Of a stretch of 64,000 bases of DNA, positions 48,509 to 61,914 are shown piece by piece; within the stretch, counting starts at the first letter, position 1, and the number at the start of each line of letters is the position of its first letter. The notes beneath the pieces were generated by a model that was not told the DNA's origin, searched no databases, and was given only the letters and a program-made list of their open reading frames with translations. This DNA is from Trichinella spiralis (lineage: Eukaryota > Nematoda > Enoplea > Trichinellida > Trichinellidae), in the NCBI GenBank assembly GCA_000181795.3, contig CM012954.1:11363286-11427285 (forward strand). Reading direction: 5' to 3'. Position numbers and translations under genes: made by a program.

Positions 48509-50275
48509 ATGGCTTCATGGGATGAAATAAAATCATTAGCAGCTGATCTGCGTCGTGTTCAGTTGGGCGAATCATCTAAGAAGTTCGTTGCCGTAATTTA
48601 TTATAAAATTTTTTTATTATTAATTTCATTAATAGACTGTCACAACGAAACTGTATTGAGCTAATAACAAAGCTAGTAGAAAATGGAATGCTCGAAGTCA
48701 TCACCAGTGTGAATAGAAAGGATTATATTACACCAGAATATCTTTTGACTCAAATAAAAAATGAAATCATAGCTAATGAAGGTGGATATTTTGTTTGAAT
48801 TAAATTTTCTGTATATGTATATCACTTTAAGGGCGCGTTTCGTTGGCATCTCTACAACAGGTTTTGGGTGTCGATTTTAACATCATCGAAAAACAAGTTA
48901 ATCAGTTAGTAGCGACTGATGAAAATCTTTCACTTTGCTTGGGACAGATAATTTCAAAGTAAGTACAGTTCATTTTTTTAGCTGCTATAAGTTGTAATAT
49001 AATATTTTTTAGAGATTACATGAATAAAGTATGTATTGAAATTGACAAGCTATTGGCCAAGCAAGGCAAGCTTTCAGTCGGTGATTTGGCAAAGAAATAC
49101 GATTTTCCTACAGCATTTTTGGCTGAGGAGGTATATCATCAAATTGGTAAAGCAATTCACGGCTTTGTCGATTCCACTGATTCGAACATTATTTTGACCA
49201 AAGCTTTCGTGGAACGGCAAACAGCCATTCTTCGAGGAGTTTTGTCGGGCTGCACCAGGTAAGTAACGCAGATTGAATTTGCATTTCAATCGGCTGTTTA
49301 TAGTAATTCATATTTCAATATCGATAAAGTGAATACAGATTTATTTATCGTAATGATTTTATTCAAACATTACAGGCAAATTGAATTATGTTTATTTGAA
49401 TTTTTTCCATGATTAGTATATACTTTTGTTTGTTTTCAAAATAGATGTTATTTTTATGTGCATAAATAGCAGAATTTGTTGTTTTTCTTACATTATTGTA
49501 TGTTTGTGTTTGGTTGTTAACTATTTTTTAGAGTCATATCGGTGAAAAAATTAGTAACTGAATTCAATGTTGAACCTTCATTATTCTTCAGTAATAATTA
49601 TAAATTGTTGTTTTATTGTGGAAATTTTGAATTTGATCTGATATTCAGGTTGTTTTGACGAATTAAGAAGTCGTGGTTATATTCGTGGTGTGCTGTACGG
49701 TGGAAACCAAGTGGAACGCGCTGTTTATATGCCGGAAATTTGTGTTGAAAAGTTGAAATCGCATGTTCTAGATTTCTATCGTAAAAATGGCTATATAGGT
49801 ATTAGAAATTACTGTAACTCAAAATGAATGTATATTTGAATTGTTTGCAGAATTGTCTTATGTTAAAAAGTTTGGTGTATCAGATGTTTCCCAGTTCCTC
49901 ACACGACTGTTGATATCGGAAAATGGTTGTGAACCATATAAAAATTTGAAAGAAAGTTTATTGGGTGAAAAGCTTTGGTTGGAATTTGAATCGGTTGCTA
50001 AAGAAACGATGGCTCAAAATCTTTGGTTAGATGTGTCGGTATGTTTTTTATTGTGCAATATTGTAAAAAGTTGTGAAATTGGTTAATCTGTAGACTATTG
50101 CTCCTGAAGTGTTGAGCGATGCCGATATTTGTTGCCTTGCTGATATGTTGGAGAAGGGAAACAAAAAATGGAATCGACTGGAAGATTTGTACTTTTTTGA
50201 CGAATCCCTTGCTAATAGTTGTCTTCATCTTTTCGACTTGCTCATTTTAGAAAAGGCTGATAAAGTAGTTTTATA

Positions 50276-50326
<51 letters not shown>

Positions 50327-51796
50327 TTTGTTATACGTTATTATTATTATTTAGGATGCACCTTTGTATAAGAAATCTGTTCAACAACAGCAGCAGCATC
50401 AAAAAGGTGCTTGCCAAAGTCAAGAAAAAGCTCGTGGGAAGAAAAAAGCTGCTGCTCATGTTAAAGGAAAAAAGAAAAAAGTGGGTAATGATAATGATGA
50501 AGATGAAACGAGTCGGTCTGCTCTGAGTACTTTTATGACGGCCGAGCAGATTGTAACGGTTTTGAAAGATTCGGTTAATTTGGAAAATTGTCCTGACTGC
50601 ATTTTGGAAGAATTATCTGAAATGCTTGTCAGGTTAATTTGTTTTGATTTATTGAAAAAAATGTTCCTATTTTTGAAATTTTACTATTAAACTGTTTAGT
50701 CCATTAAATGCAAAATACAGAGCAAGATTGGACGCTGTATTTTTAATCGCCTACGACAGTCATCGGAAAACTCGAACTGATTTATCAGAAAAAATGAATC
50801 GCCTTTATTCAACCATAACATTGTCAGATCTGTCACTTTCAGTTTTTGATGGTATAAATTGAAAATGTTAGATTTTTCTGATTGATGTGTTTTAGAATTG
50901 ATCATTTTTTTCAGAAAAACTGGCTCAACAGTTACGTTTGCATTTACTTCGGGGTGCTTGTACAGATTTGGCTAATCTCGCTCTTGGCGATTATGCAGAC
51001 ATGCCGAATCCTTTGGAAATTACGAAAAAAGTGAAGAAAAAAGAATCAATCTGAAGAAGTTGTTCTATTTTTAAATTTGAATAATTTTCAGGTGCGTGAT
51101 TCTGCCATCCAGGAGATGGTTTCACCTGCCAAGGAGTATTTTGAAGCATTATTCGCGTCTCTCGGTGAAAAGGTGGCGAGCATTGGTTATTTGTATGATT
51201 GAGAAAAATATTTTTTCCCTTTTTTCAGACTTTGCAGCCATTTTATGATGCAATGGAAAAAATAGCTTTACCGAATATTTGCAGTCTAAATTTGTATCAT
51301 CCTGATAGAAAAACGAAGTAACATAATGGAGAATATGTTGTAATTTGGAAATTTATTATTTTGCAAAATTTCGCTTTATTCTCAGAACAGAGATGGTGAA
51401 TAATCGGTGCAATTATTTGGCCGAAGAATTGAAAGCATGCTCAGAGCCGGCTACGGCGCTTTTGTTAAGCTGCCTTTTGTTGTTCACTTTGACGACCAAT
51501 CAGCTTTTGTTAGCCAGCGGCAAATTCGTTCCCCAGTTGATTGCTTTTTTGCTCGATCAACTCCCTTCTGATATGAAAGAATTACTACTACAAGCCCAAG
51601 GTTTATTTTATTATTTTTTTTTTGGTTTTTTTTAAATTATTAACAATAATAATTGAATAATTGCTTTTTTGTAGAAGCGGTTGTGAGCTTTTTGAAAGGT
51701 GAACAAGATGAAGAAAGTAAAAATACGGCAATGGAAATGGTGCATCTTTTGCGGGAAAAGATTCTCACAGACGTGGAGGAAAAAGTGAAATTATGA
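48509..51796 (+). CDS. UFL1: E3 UFM1-protein ligase 1
   Basis: UFL1 transfers the ubiquitin-like modifier UFM1 to targets, notably ribosomal protein uL24 at the ER, in ribosome rescue and ER-phagy. Fifteen exons join in phase to 737 residues (human 794): 48509-48582, 48636-48781, 48832-48958, 49013-49258, 49532-49590, 49649-49798, 49851-50038, 50094-50264, 50355-50632, 50700-50851, 50915-51030, 51092-51172, 51229-51317, 51386-51600, 51675-51796. The start MASWDEIKSLAADLRR, then LSQRNCIELITKL, DYITPEYLL and GRVSLASLQQVLGVDF, match the family N-terminus in order. Exon 9 carries the Lys-rich linker (GKKKAAAHVKGKKKK). The C-terminus LLASGKFVPQLIAFLLDQLP aligns with the human protein. A signal AATAAA lies at 51851-51856. 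Introns are mostly about 50 bp. Confidence 0.96.
50279..50320. repeat. (AT)n microsatellite in UFL1 intron 8
   Basis: About 21 AT units fill half of a 90-bp intron. Confidence 0.9.
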
Positions 51797-52505
51797 TGAG
51801 CGTATTATTTTCTTTTGTTCTGTTTTTAATTCTGGTCTGAGTGAAATTTAAATAAAAAAGTTTTTTTTGAAAATTCAAACAACTTTTCAATTCAACTAGA
51901 TGATGTTATTTTCGTTTAATACATTTCTGTTCCACAAATAAGATTGATTTTGCGGTTTAAAATTTTGAAAAATATTCTTCTTCTTGAAGGGAAAAAGTTT
52001 TGTGATGGATTCATTTCAATTTCAATTACAATAGGTAATGTGGTAGGTATGCTTTGCTGATTCTCTCGAAATATTTCTTTTAAATTTGCATATTTGAATT
52101 GCATTTTATTTACTCGGCGGCGACGTTGTTCATATACAATGGTAGCAGTTTTAAAAGATACATTTGTTTACATTGACATAATCACGTTATTAAGCGGTTC
52201 ATTGAAAGCGGCTATTGGCAAATGGTAGATGCATAAACATTGACGTGAGTTATTTATCGAAGCTTGTTTGTTCATCTGCTTTCCCATAATTGTGAAGTCA
52301 ACTTGGTCGGATAATTGAGTTGAAGCCGATAGAAATGAAATGAACGAGAACGGTTTAATAAGTAAATTGGTTTGCTTTTCAAACGGCTTTTAGTCAACTT
52401 CTTATGTTTGTCTTCAATGGAATGGTAAGCAATTTTATAGGTATAAATAAAGGGAGAGAAATTAGTTTCAATTTCATAATTAAATTGATTCGAAGAAAAG
52501 TCAAA
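51797..52505. other. Intergenic between UFL1 and the small secreted-protein gene
   Basis: AT-rich, with the UFL1 polyadenylation signal at 51851-51856. The promoter of the next gene should lie at the right end; I see nothing else. Confidence 0.5.
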
Positions 52506-53009
52506 ATGCGCTTTTTCACTTTGATCAGCTTATTGTGCAGCGTTATTTTTGTATTTAATGAAATTGGTAATTGAATAAAAAATATTTAACACTATGCATG
52601 CGTTATTGTAATACAATTAATCATTATTATTTTATTTCATTCGCATACAGGATCTGTTAGTGCGATGGAAGAGACTGTGCATTTGGTATAAAGTTTATGT
52701 TCATGTGGCAGGCATACATTTGCACATTTAAATCTTTACTCTTTTTTAGGTAGAGACAAACTTAGATGATATGTATGAGCATGGTGAAGGTTTTGAAGAA
52801 CTTTCAGGAGAACAAAAATTCGAAGATGAACTGTCTGCAATTTCTTTCAAGCTTAAAAAAGATCCAGATTTTCAACAGTCGAGGTATTGTTATATTTTCA
52901 ATTTTTTAACGTAAATTATTTAAAAAATTTTTTATTTTTTAGTTTATCCGTTGAAGAATCAGAATCTGAAAGTGATGAGATGGAATCAGAAGAAATAACA
53001 TTAAAATAA
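52506..53009 (+). CDS. Small secreted acidic protein, 98 aa, family unknown
   Basis: Four short exons (52506-52566, 52651-52685, 52750-52883, 52943-53009) join in phase (1, 0, 2) at canonical sites and end with TAA; AATAAA follows at 53064-53069. The product starts MRFFTLISLLCSVIFVF, a typical signal peptide with likely cleavage after VSA near residue 25. The mature part is about 73 residues, very acidic, without cysteines, ending in a Ser/Glu-rich stretch (SVEESESESDEMESEE). A KLKK site might be processed. I do not recognise a family. Exons this short are easily missed. The clean phase, signal peptide and polyadenylation site make a real gene likely; it could be a propeptide or a lineage-specific secreted protein. 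Confidence 0.75.
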
Positions 53010-53563
53010 TGGAATTAATAACATTGATGAACATTCATTCAGTATTAAACTGTTTTGAAGAATAATAAACCATTTGCTTTGAATAAATTCACTTTTGAGC
53101 ATCAGTATGCTATTGAAATTGAAAGATTTTTTTAATAAATAATGAGTGTTCAATATCGAATTTTCCAATGTGAAATTTAAACAAATGAAAGTTATTCTGG
53201 TTTGAATGCTAACTATTCATATCTTATTTAGTTTTTATCTAAATAATTCAAATTAATGGTCATTGCACAATGTTTAGTGAATTATATTTTGTTTATGCAC
53301 AGTGAGCAGCATCGATAAAATATTTCATCTTGCTTTTCAATTGTACTGTATTAGGTGGACAAAAATGCACGTTGTAAATTGATCGTTAATAATGATGGTC
53401 AGTTATTGTTTCAAATTGTATTCTGTCCATTTTTAATCAATTGCATTTTATCTAATTTTTGACTATATGAAAAATTGTTATTTTTAATATAACTTTTATT
53501 CGCTGGTATTTCTATTTGAGAAGATGGCGTTTAGCATTGTTATTTTGGTGATTTTAAAGTCAA
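53010..53563. other. Intergenic between the secreted-protein gene and the glucuronyltransferase gene
   Basis: AT-rich, with AATAAA at 53064-53069 belonging to the upstream gene. No gene was seen. Confidence 0.5.
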
Positions 53564-54943
53564 ATGTGTAGAAGTATTCATCGAATCATAAATCGCCGTT
53601 TTACATGCGCTATTGTCGTCATTATGTTAGGTAAAATCAATAATTATGTTTCGAAAGAAATTCAACAAGTAGATGTTTTTCTTTGTGAAATATTGAAAAT
53701 CCAATATTTTGAAATTTCAAATTTAAACTAATCTCAGAGTGTGGAATGAACTGAAATTGTGTAAAAAGGAATTTAAATAACCATCATTGAATTGTTTGCA
53801 GTGTAACTTGTCAGCAAAAAGTGCAGTACGCTGAAAATTGCAAATAATTGTTTTGTATTAGTGAAATGAAAGGAATAAGAAAAAGTTATTTTTAAAATTA
53901 TTCGTTGAATTTTTTGTATTTCTAGTTGCTGTTGTTGTTATAATTGTGCGCAAATGGCAGATTGAATTGGAACTTGCTAATAAAATGGAAGCGGAGTGGG
54001 CAGAAAAATCAGCCCTTGAATACAATGGAAATCCATCGCATGACGATCGTCCAAGTTTGATGGAGAAGACAATTTTTATCATAACTCCAACATATAAAAG
54101 GTACAACCAGAAAGCGGATTTAACACGATTGTCTTACACACTGATGCACGTGCGGGATATTTTTTGGATTGTTGTCGAAGATGCGCCGGCAACGACGAAT
54201 CTTGTGCAAAATGTGATCCAACGATCTGGCATTGCTCATGTACTTTTGGCGGTGCAAACTCCGGCAGAGCAGAAGCGGAAAAAAGGGATCAAATTTGCCC
54301 GTGGTGTTGTGCAGCGCAATTTAGCTTTGCAGTGGATTCGTTCGAATTTGAATTCCAACCAAGCCGGTGTTGTCTACTTTGCCGACGATGACAACACCTA
54401 CGATATTAGGCTTTTCGATGAGGTTAGCTGTGATGTGGATATGCAAATTTTTTGATCATCGGTGATGACGAGAACAGTACAATTGCATCTTTCTTCTTAG
54501 ATGAGATCGACGAAGCTTGTGTCGGTCTGGCCGGTAGCTTTTGTTGGGGAAGTGCTGGTCGAGAGGCCGTTGGTCAGAGATGGTCGAGTGGTCGGCTTTC
54601 TCGCTTTTTGGGATCCTGGTCGCAAATTTCCCATCGACATGTCTGGCTTTGCCGTCAATCTCAGGTGACCAACTGGACAGTGGTGCCATATTTTGGGATA
54701 AAATTAATTTTCAGGCTCATCTTTGAAAAGAAGCATGCCCAGTTTGGCTACAACGTTAAGATTGGTCATCAGGAAACGTCATTTTTGGAACAACTGGTAG
54801 AACGCATTGCTGAACTGGAACCCAAAGCTGACAACTGCAATCTTGTGTACGTCTGGCACACCCGCACCGCGCAACCGAATTTAAATATTGAACAAAAGTT
54901 GTGGAAAAATAAAACTCGAACAGATGCGGGAATTGAAATTTGA
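53564..54943 (+). CDS. B3GAT: Beta-1,3-glucuronyltransferase, GT43 family (B3GAT-like)
   Basis: This Golgi enzyme adds glucuronic acid to galactose, in the case of GlcAT-I completing the proteoglycan linkage tetrasaccharide. Exons 53564-53630, 53926-54422, 54501-54664 and 54715-54943 join in phase to 318 residues. A type II anchor is visible near residues 13-34 ([16 protein letters not shown]), split by intron 1. The catalytic domain begins [10 protein letters not shown], has the metal-binding DXD in [12 protein letters not shown], then [35 protein letters not shown] and the ending [10 protein letters not shown], all family hallmarks. Length is close to human B3GAT1-3. The paralogue cannot be fixed; a short stem and general sequence favour a B3GAT3/sqv-8-like role, but B3GAT1/2 remains possible. 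Confidence 0.95.
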
Positions 54944-55417
54944 TTTGAGTAGAAAAAAGCAGCACTAATGGAAACCGAACAACAATATAATGAATGATAC
55001 GAGAAAGTAAGAATGACAAATTGCAATGGAAATGTGATTTTTTGTTTAATTTATTATTTAAATTGTATCCTGTTTTTCATCGTTTGTTGAAGTTTAATTG
55101 GAATGTGATCGTTGAATTTGAACTGATCATAGCGTAGCATCGATAATATACTGCTGGTATGAAAAGTGGATTGTGTCCAGATGAATTTTATTTTTCTGTT
55201 TTAGTACTAATATATATGTATGTATGGCAGCTTTGAAATTTGAAAACATTATTTCATTGCTTAAAAATCGAAGACAATTCCACGATTATTCAAATAAATG
55301 TTCAGTCGACTGAGAACAAATAATTGCTTGGAGAAAAAGTTCTTCAAGTTGAATTTTTATTTCAGTTCAGTTGTTTACAAGTGCTGCTGTAATTTTTACC
55401 TCCAAACAACAGTAGTC
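54944..55417. other. Intergenic after the glucuronyltransferase gene
   Basis: AT-rich 3' flank with no recognised gene. Confidence 0.5.
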
Positions 55418-56473
55418 ATGGAAACGGAACAAACTCTACGGGGGTCAAACAGTGTATGTATGTTTGTTTTTTGGAAATTTGTTTCAAATTTGAATTCGCA
55501 TTCAATTGAATATTTTATATGCAATGTGACAATGCGCAATTGATCATGAATAAAAACGAATCATCATATCAGTGAAGACGAATTAACCTTCGACGTGTGT
55601 TCACTGTGTGTGTGTGTGTGTGTCATATTTTGCAAGATTAGCATCATTTTGCAAGATTATCAGCATTCAGCTTAGGAATAATTATCATCTTAAAATAATT
55701 TTAATTTGAGTGCACCGAGAAAAACTCTATACCAGGTTGAAGCACTTTTGTTTGCTTTACTCTATTTCATAATTTATGACGGTTCCTGTTTAAAGATTTT
55801 CTATTCATTTTTGTTTGTTTTAACCACCGGCTTTCAAATACCACAGTTTAATTAATCTTCCATTATTATTGATAATGTTTGAAACGGTGAATTACTTTTC
55901 TTCTTAGTGATCATTGTTTTGAAAAAAAGAAAATGAGAAATTTAACACGCAGTTTCATCTCATTCAAAAAATAAACATTACAACTTTCCTTCTTTTTAAT
56001 TGTCATCATTAATTTCATTTGTACATTTTTTTTTGTTTGAAAATTTTCAGAAATTCTGAAATTATTATATCTGCAAATTAACCGCTACCCTAACGAGCAT
56101 TGTCGCTTCTTTGATCGCAGCGAAGCCGCAATTCCTCCGCTTTTGCATCATTTTAAAATATTAACTAGGTAAGTACAACTTTTCATTTTATCAGTATTCA
56201 ATCGATAAATTGTCGTCTGATCAATTCACCATCATCTTCAATGCAACTATTATACCATGCTTGCATTGAAAAGTCATTACGCCTAAACGTAATAATAAAT
56301 AATCGCTCCATTGTTTTTACGAGAAGAAACTTTTCAAACTCAACGGTACGTTCATTTTTTTGCATCAATTTAAATTCTTTTTATTTATTTATTTATTGGG
56401 TATTTTTTCCCTCTTTGCTTCCATTTAAATTTCAATTCAGTTGAATCGAAAATTGGGTCACATTTTACCGTAA
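55418..56473 (+). CDS. Possible small four-exon gene, 111 aa, unrecognised
   Basis: Candidate exons 55418-55451, 56051-56168, 56195-56345 and 56441-56473 join in phase (1, 2, 0) to an ORF of 111 residues plus stop TAA. The start is METEQTLRGSN, the middle exon reads LLYLQINRYPNEHC, and the end is LNRKLGHILP. All four junctions use GT and AG. The second intron would be only 26 nt (56169-56194), which is unusually short, and the codon bias is weak. I do not recognise the product. The consistent phase argues for a gene, but the short exons could be joined by chance, so confidence is low. Confidence 0.35.
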
Positions 56474-57703
56474 TGAAACATGACAGGTAAGTTTAATTGT
56501 TTTTCAAAAAGAAAATTATACTATACATTACTAGTTCAAGCGACGCTGATTGGCCCGCATGCACAGTAGAGCTTGAAATTTAATTTCCACGTCAATTTTT
56601 AATAACTCAGCGTAACTAACTAGTGGTGATTTTAATAACTCGTTGGAAAGAAAATTTGCGTGGCAACTTCAATTCTGCAGCGTAAGAAAGATTATTACGC
56701 TTACTTTGGACAGTTTTGTCTCCGGCAAATAATGAATCTCAATTTTGTCTTGACTAATTTTGAAATGAATTTATTGACCTGCAAGGTTCTGATGCGCTGT
56801 GACTTTAGAATAATAGTGAATGGTTTGCTTGATTGAGTGAATTTTAAAAGCTGAAACTTTTTGCCGCATGCTAGTAGTGGAAAATCAATGCTTTACAACA
56901 ATTCAATTCTCTATCACTCATTATGTAACGAGAAATTGTTGCGTTGACAAAAAAACAGCGTTATTTATTAAAATAATAATTTTTAAAGGGAAGTATGCAA
57001 CAAAGAAAGAAAGAGTTCATTTATGCAATTTTTTTTTTAATTTTTATTTTTAATCGTTGTCGATTTATAGCGGCTTTTTTCTTTTTAAAGACTTGTGTCT
57101 ACATTTCAAATGACGCCACAAATCAATTTGCGCAATGTTGTGGTATTGTCATTTGAAAGCTGTAATTAGTGATCATTATTATTTGAAAATAAATTTTCCT
57201 CAAACAGTTCATTAAAATATCTATTGGAAAAAGTAATCATTTTTTTCATAGATGGTTTTATGAATTTTATTTGCTTATCAAATTATCAAATCAAAGCTGT
57301 TCTTAGCTGAGAAGATGGTGAATTTTTCTGGTATTTCTTATTGTACCAACAAGAAAATGAAAAAATTGCTAAATTGTATAAATGGAGTTTTGATTGGTGA
57401 ATTGTTCTTTTTTGTCTTTTACAATTTTAGCACTTCAAAACTTGTCTGAATGATGTTAAAATATATATATGTGCATTGATAGATATTAAATTTCCTACCT
57501 AAATAAGCTGTCGCGACATGGGTTATTTTATTAGCGATGCAATATTGGTATGTAGATTTATTTGTTTCAGTGTATTTATTTGTTTTTTGTTTTATTCCAG
57601 TGTGGGATTTTTTGTTTTGTATAAAGCAGATTGACAAACGACTGATGACATTCATATTCAACGTTAATAATAATATTCGTCCGGCGAGAATAATATATTT
57701 CTT

Positions 57704-57747
<44 letters not shown>

Positions 57748-58417
57748 AAGAAACAACATATCGATCGACTGCTGTTGGATTTATCCACACACTTGTTAAA
57801 CAGCGCCTCGCGTATGCCTTTGTCAGTGATGACTAACTATCACCTCCCAAATATACAACGACAGCGAAAGGCTGCATAATATTTCACTTATATATAATTG
57901 CTCTGCTCTACGAGCTTTAATTATTATTATTATCATTATCATTCCGATTATTATTATTATTATTATAACGGCTAGCTTGATTGCGTCGTGTGCTTTTTAG
58001 AGTGTATACTTTTCATCTGACGTTGTTCAAATACGATTGCGTAGTCTACAACTCTTACACATGTATTTCACATCTATTGCACACATTATATATATGTGAT
58101 ATGTAATATATATATATCACTATGTATGTATGTATGTATATGTATATGTATAGACAAACACACATACATGCATGCATACTTACACATATGCTTACTTTTT
58201 TGCATATTGTGCTGACACTGAAATTGTATCTTCATATTCATAGTTATATCACAATTTTCAAATGATGGTGTTTCTCTTGTTAACTAACCTTGCAGCTGAA
58301 ATTCAATTATTATTATTGTTGTTATGTATTTAATTATGCTTCATTTTATTATTAGTTGAAAATCTGCTCCTGCTGGGCGCTGCGACTGCATTATCAGTCA
58401 GTTTGAAAGAAACGGCA
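56474..58417. other. Intergenic upstream of the HMBOX1-type gene
   Basis: AT-rich and rich in simple repeats: an (AT)n run at about 57710-57745 and ATGT repeats near 58120-58150. An acceptor-like TTATTATTAG at about 58347-58356 precedes the first recognised coding exon, so a 5' exon may lie in this stretch. No other gene was recognised. Confidence 0.5.
57710..57745. repeat. (AT)n microsatellite
   Basis: About 17 AT units in intergenic DNA. Confidence 0.9.
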
Positions 58418-61400
58418 ATGATGTCCACACCGCCACTTTTCTCCGTTGAACAGGTGGATTTGGTGCGTCGTATTCGTCAAACAGGCATCACCATTGAACA
58501 AATTGTTCAGGTAAATTCATATTTTTTTTTGTTATTTATTACTGTTTTGATTGTTATAATTGCTTTTTATTTGTTCTTCTTGAGGTGGAGCAGCAAGAAA
58601 GCTTCTTTTTCTCAATTATTTTCATGTATTATTTTTTATTGCTCATGTCATGTATTTTTCTTTCGCAATATGCATAAAAATGAGAATTTTTCCATCTTGA
58701 AGTATTATTATTATAATTAGGGGAAAAATGAAAATTTTAATAATTTGCTATGGATACGCTTTGTCAGTTGATAATCAATAATTATGCACCCGAGGCTATT
58801 TTATTTGAGGAAAATTGTGCAAGCGAAAGAAACTATGTTTAATAAACAAAAGAATTTTGTTTCTTTTTCTTTCTAAAATAGTACAAATTTCATTAATTGA
58901 TCGATTTTGATAATATGATAAATTTTTTCATCATGAATCAATTAAAATTATTAAATCTGGGATTTGTGCGCAATTGTCAGTTCGTCATTTATCAACGTGC
59001 TTTATATTAAATTTCATTAAAAAAGTTTTTAATTGAGAACATCACCGAGAATTGAATAACTGCGATTGAAAATTTATTAAGCGAAAAGTTAGCAGCAGTG
59101 TGGTTTGGCAATTTTTAGAATAAGCTAGTTGCTCAAGTTAAATTTGTCCGTTGGTTGAAAATGATAATAATTTACATCAACAATTAACAGAGATTGAGTT
59201 CTTGTTTCAATCTTTAATGCTTTATTCGAAAATTTGACAACAGTTACTTTTTGAAAAAATAAAGAATTTTTGAAAGGTGTTATGCAAATTTTAATCAACA
59301 ACAAAGTAGTTGTTTTTTATTTCTCAGTTGTTTACTTTATTCGTGTTGAAAAGTGCCACAGTTACTTGTGGGCAGGGCTGGAGATGAGCTGCGCTAGTCT
59401 AGTGCTCAAAGATTTCCTGCACAAAATAAAAAAAAATACTTTTCGTTCTTTGAATTATCATTATTATTATTATTATTATTATTATTTATTAGCGTCACAG
59501 GCTGACAAGGCGTTAACGTTGATCTTTCTCCAGCTATTAGCATTCCTTTGTTGAACATAATTGTCCAACTCTGCTTGATTTGCGTTTTAATTAATTAATT
59601 AATTAGTTTTTTCAGTTTACTGTTGTATGCGAATTAGTTTGTTTTTCAAAAATGGCATTTTATTTGTTCTCATTTATTTTGAAAAGAAGCTTCTCACCAA
59701 CAGTGTGTAAACTCAGTTTACATTGTAAACGGTTCATTGTCGAACGGTTGTTATTCTTTGCTTGTGTTGAATTTACACTGCATATTATTATTATTATTGT
59801 TACTATTGGTGTTGTTGTTAATTTACTGATCAAATTAACCTGTTCAGAAATTTCCTCACATTCAGAAGAATGCAAGCTATTTAATTTGTTTATTCAAATT
59901 TATTCAAGTTTCAAGTTTATTCAAGTTGTTCTGATGTCATTCAGATTTGCATACAATTTTCCAGTTGCTCAATATAAATAGATAAAATATTTATTTATTT
60001 ATATATTTCAATGATAAAATATATGTATGTTTTTTTTTCATTTATTTTACCAGTAAAGTTGAAAATGATTCATAATATTCCTGTTTGATTTCGTTTGCTC
60101 AGATATATGAAGCGCTGAATCGTCTTGATGAAGAGTTGAGCTCTCAAACCGTTTCTGCAGTGGCGACGCAGCAATATTGTGGACAAGAATTCAGTACAGG
60201 CTGTGGTGATTTGAAAAACGGGTCCACACCTAGTCCACAATCAGCACCAGTGGTGGACCAGAAGTCCGAGGCAATTTTGGCAGGACTGTATCCGTATTCA
60301 GGGCTTCGAAGTGTCTTACGAAAGGATCATTTGGCTTTAAAGTCCAACACTGCCAACGGTTCATCTCCTTACCCTCGGGCGTCTAATAACGAGCGCAGGC
60401 ACAGCGTGATCGAGTTGACAACTCCTGAACAGAAAGCAGAATTGGCAGAATTGAAAAAGTTGCCTTTTTTTTCCTATTTTAAAATCTTTCAATTTAAAAA
60501 TATTTATACTAATGTTTAAAAAAAAATACATCTGTGATGATGATTAAATTTCAGGATGCATGATATTTGTCAATTGTTATAAAATTTGCATTTGTTTGTT
60601 TTTTTGGGCTTTTCAGAAAAGATGAAGAAGAAATAATCAACGAAATTCGAGAATTTGTTTCTCGTTGTCAGGTGAGGCAACAGACCATCGCCCAGATGAC
60701 TGGTATTTCACAGCCGTACGTGTCGAAATTTTTGAGTGGAATAGCCAAAGAGTTGTCTGAACGCGTGCGAACGTTGATGTTCTCGTGGTTCATTCTGTGC
60801 CGCAACCGACCCGAACTGATCGGTATGTTTCATTTTGTTTGTTTGTTTATTTGTTTATTGCTTTTTTTTGTTTGAAGCAAAATACTGATTTCAGCTGAAA
60901 TGGCTTCTGATGCGAATTCCAAGGTGAAAATTAACGCTTCCAAAGAGTTCTACTTGCCAAGACGGGAGCGATTTGTTTTCAAACAAGCCCACATTGATGT
61001 TCTTGAACGCTTTTTTAATGAAGAACCCTACCCAAATATGTTGAAACGAGAAGAAATTGCCTCTGCGTGCAATTTGGCATTGCAGAGTCAACATTTTGGT
61101 GAAGAGTTTGCAATTGTTTTTTGCTTGCTTGCTTGTTTGCATATATTAAAATTTGAATAAATTTTGTTTTTGTTTTCAAGGGAATTTCAATCCGAAAGAT
61201 CTCGTTACAGAGCACATTGTTGCTAATTGGTTTTCCAACAGGAGGAAAGAAAAGAGGAGAAAACGTAAGAAAATTAACTATAATTGCACAGTTGAGCTGT
61301 ACTTTGAAAGCATTATGCACGTGTTTAAATTTGAATAATTTGCTGCTGTTCATGTGATTCTTTCTATATTTTAGAGTTTGTTGTCGACTCGCGTGCACCT

Positions 61401-61881
61401 CGCAGACGCAAGTCTGCTTTTATGGATCGCATTTCCACAGATTGTGAGCAGCATGTTTTCATTTCAGACGATACCTCTGTTCAGGTTTGTCGATGATTTC
61501 ACAGTTGCTTTGCTTTGTCTTTCTTTTTTGAAAGCAAATGATAAATTCAATTTTATAAATTTTCCAAAAATATAACATCAAGCATAATTACCAATTTTGA
61601 ATTATGTAATTACAAAAGATGATCGTTTCAAGTGCAGAATTATCAACAAATAGCTTTTGTTTATTTACATTTTCAAAAGTATTATTAAATTTTTTGTTAT
61701 TAAAATGCAATATTTAAAATTTTAGCATCACTGCAGTAAGAAATAATGTTATTTTAGAATAGAATTCTTTCTGATTCGGTCAACTGTATATTGAGTAATG
61801 GCATTACTGAAAAGAAGAATTTGGAAACATGTGAGAAAAACAAAAGAAAATAAATATATTAAAAGAGAATTGCAGTTGCAA

Positions 61882-61914
<33 letters not shown>

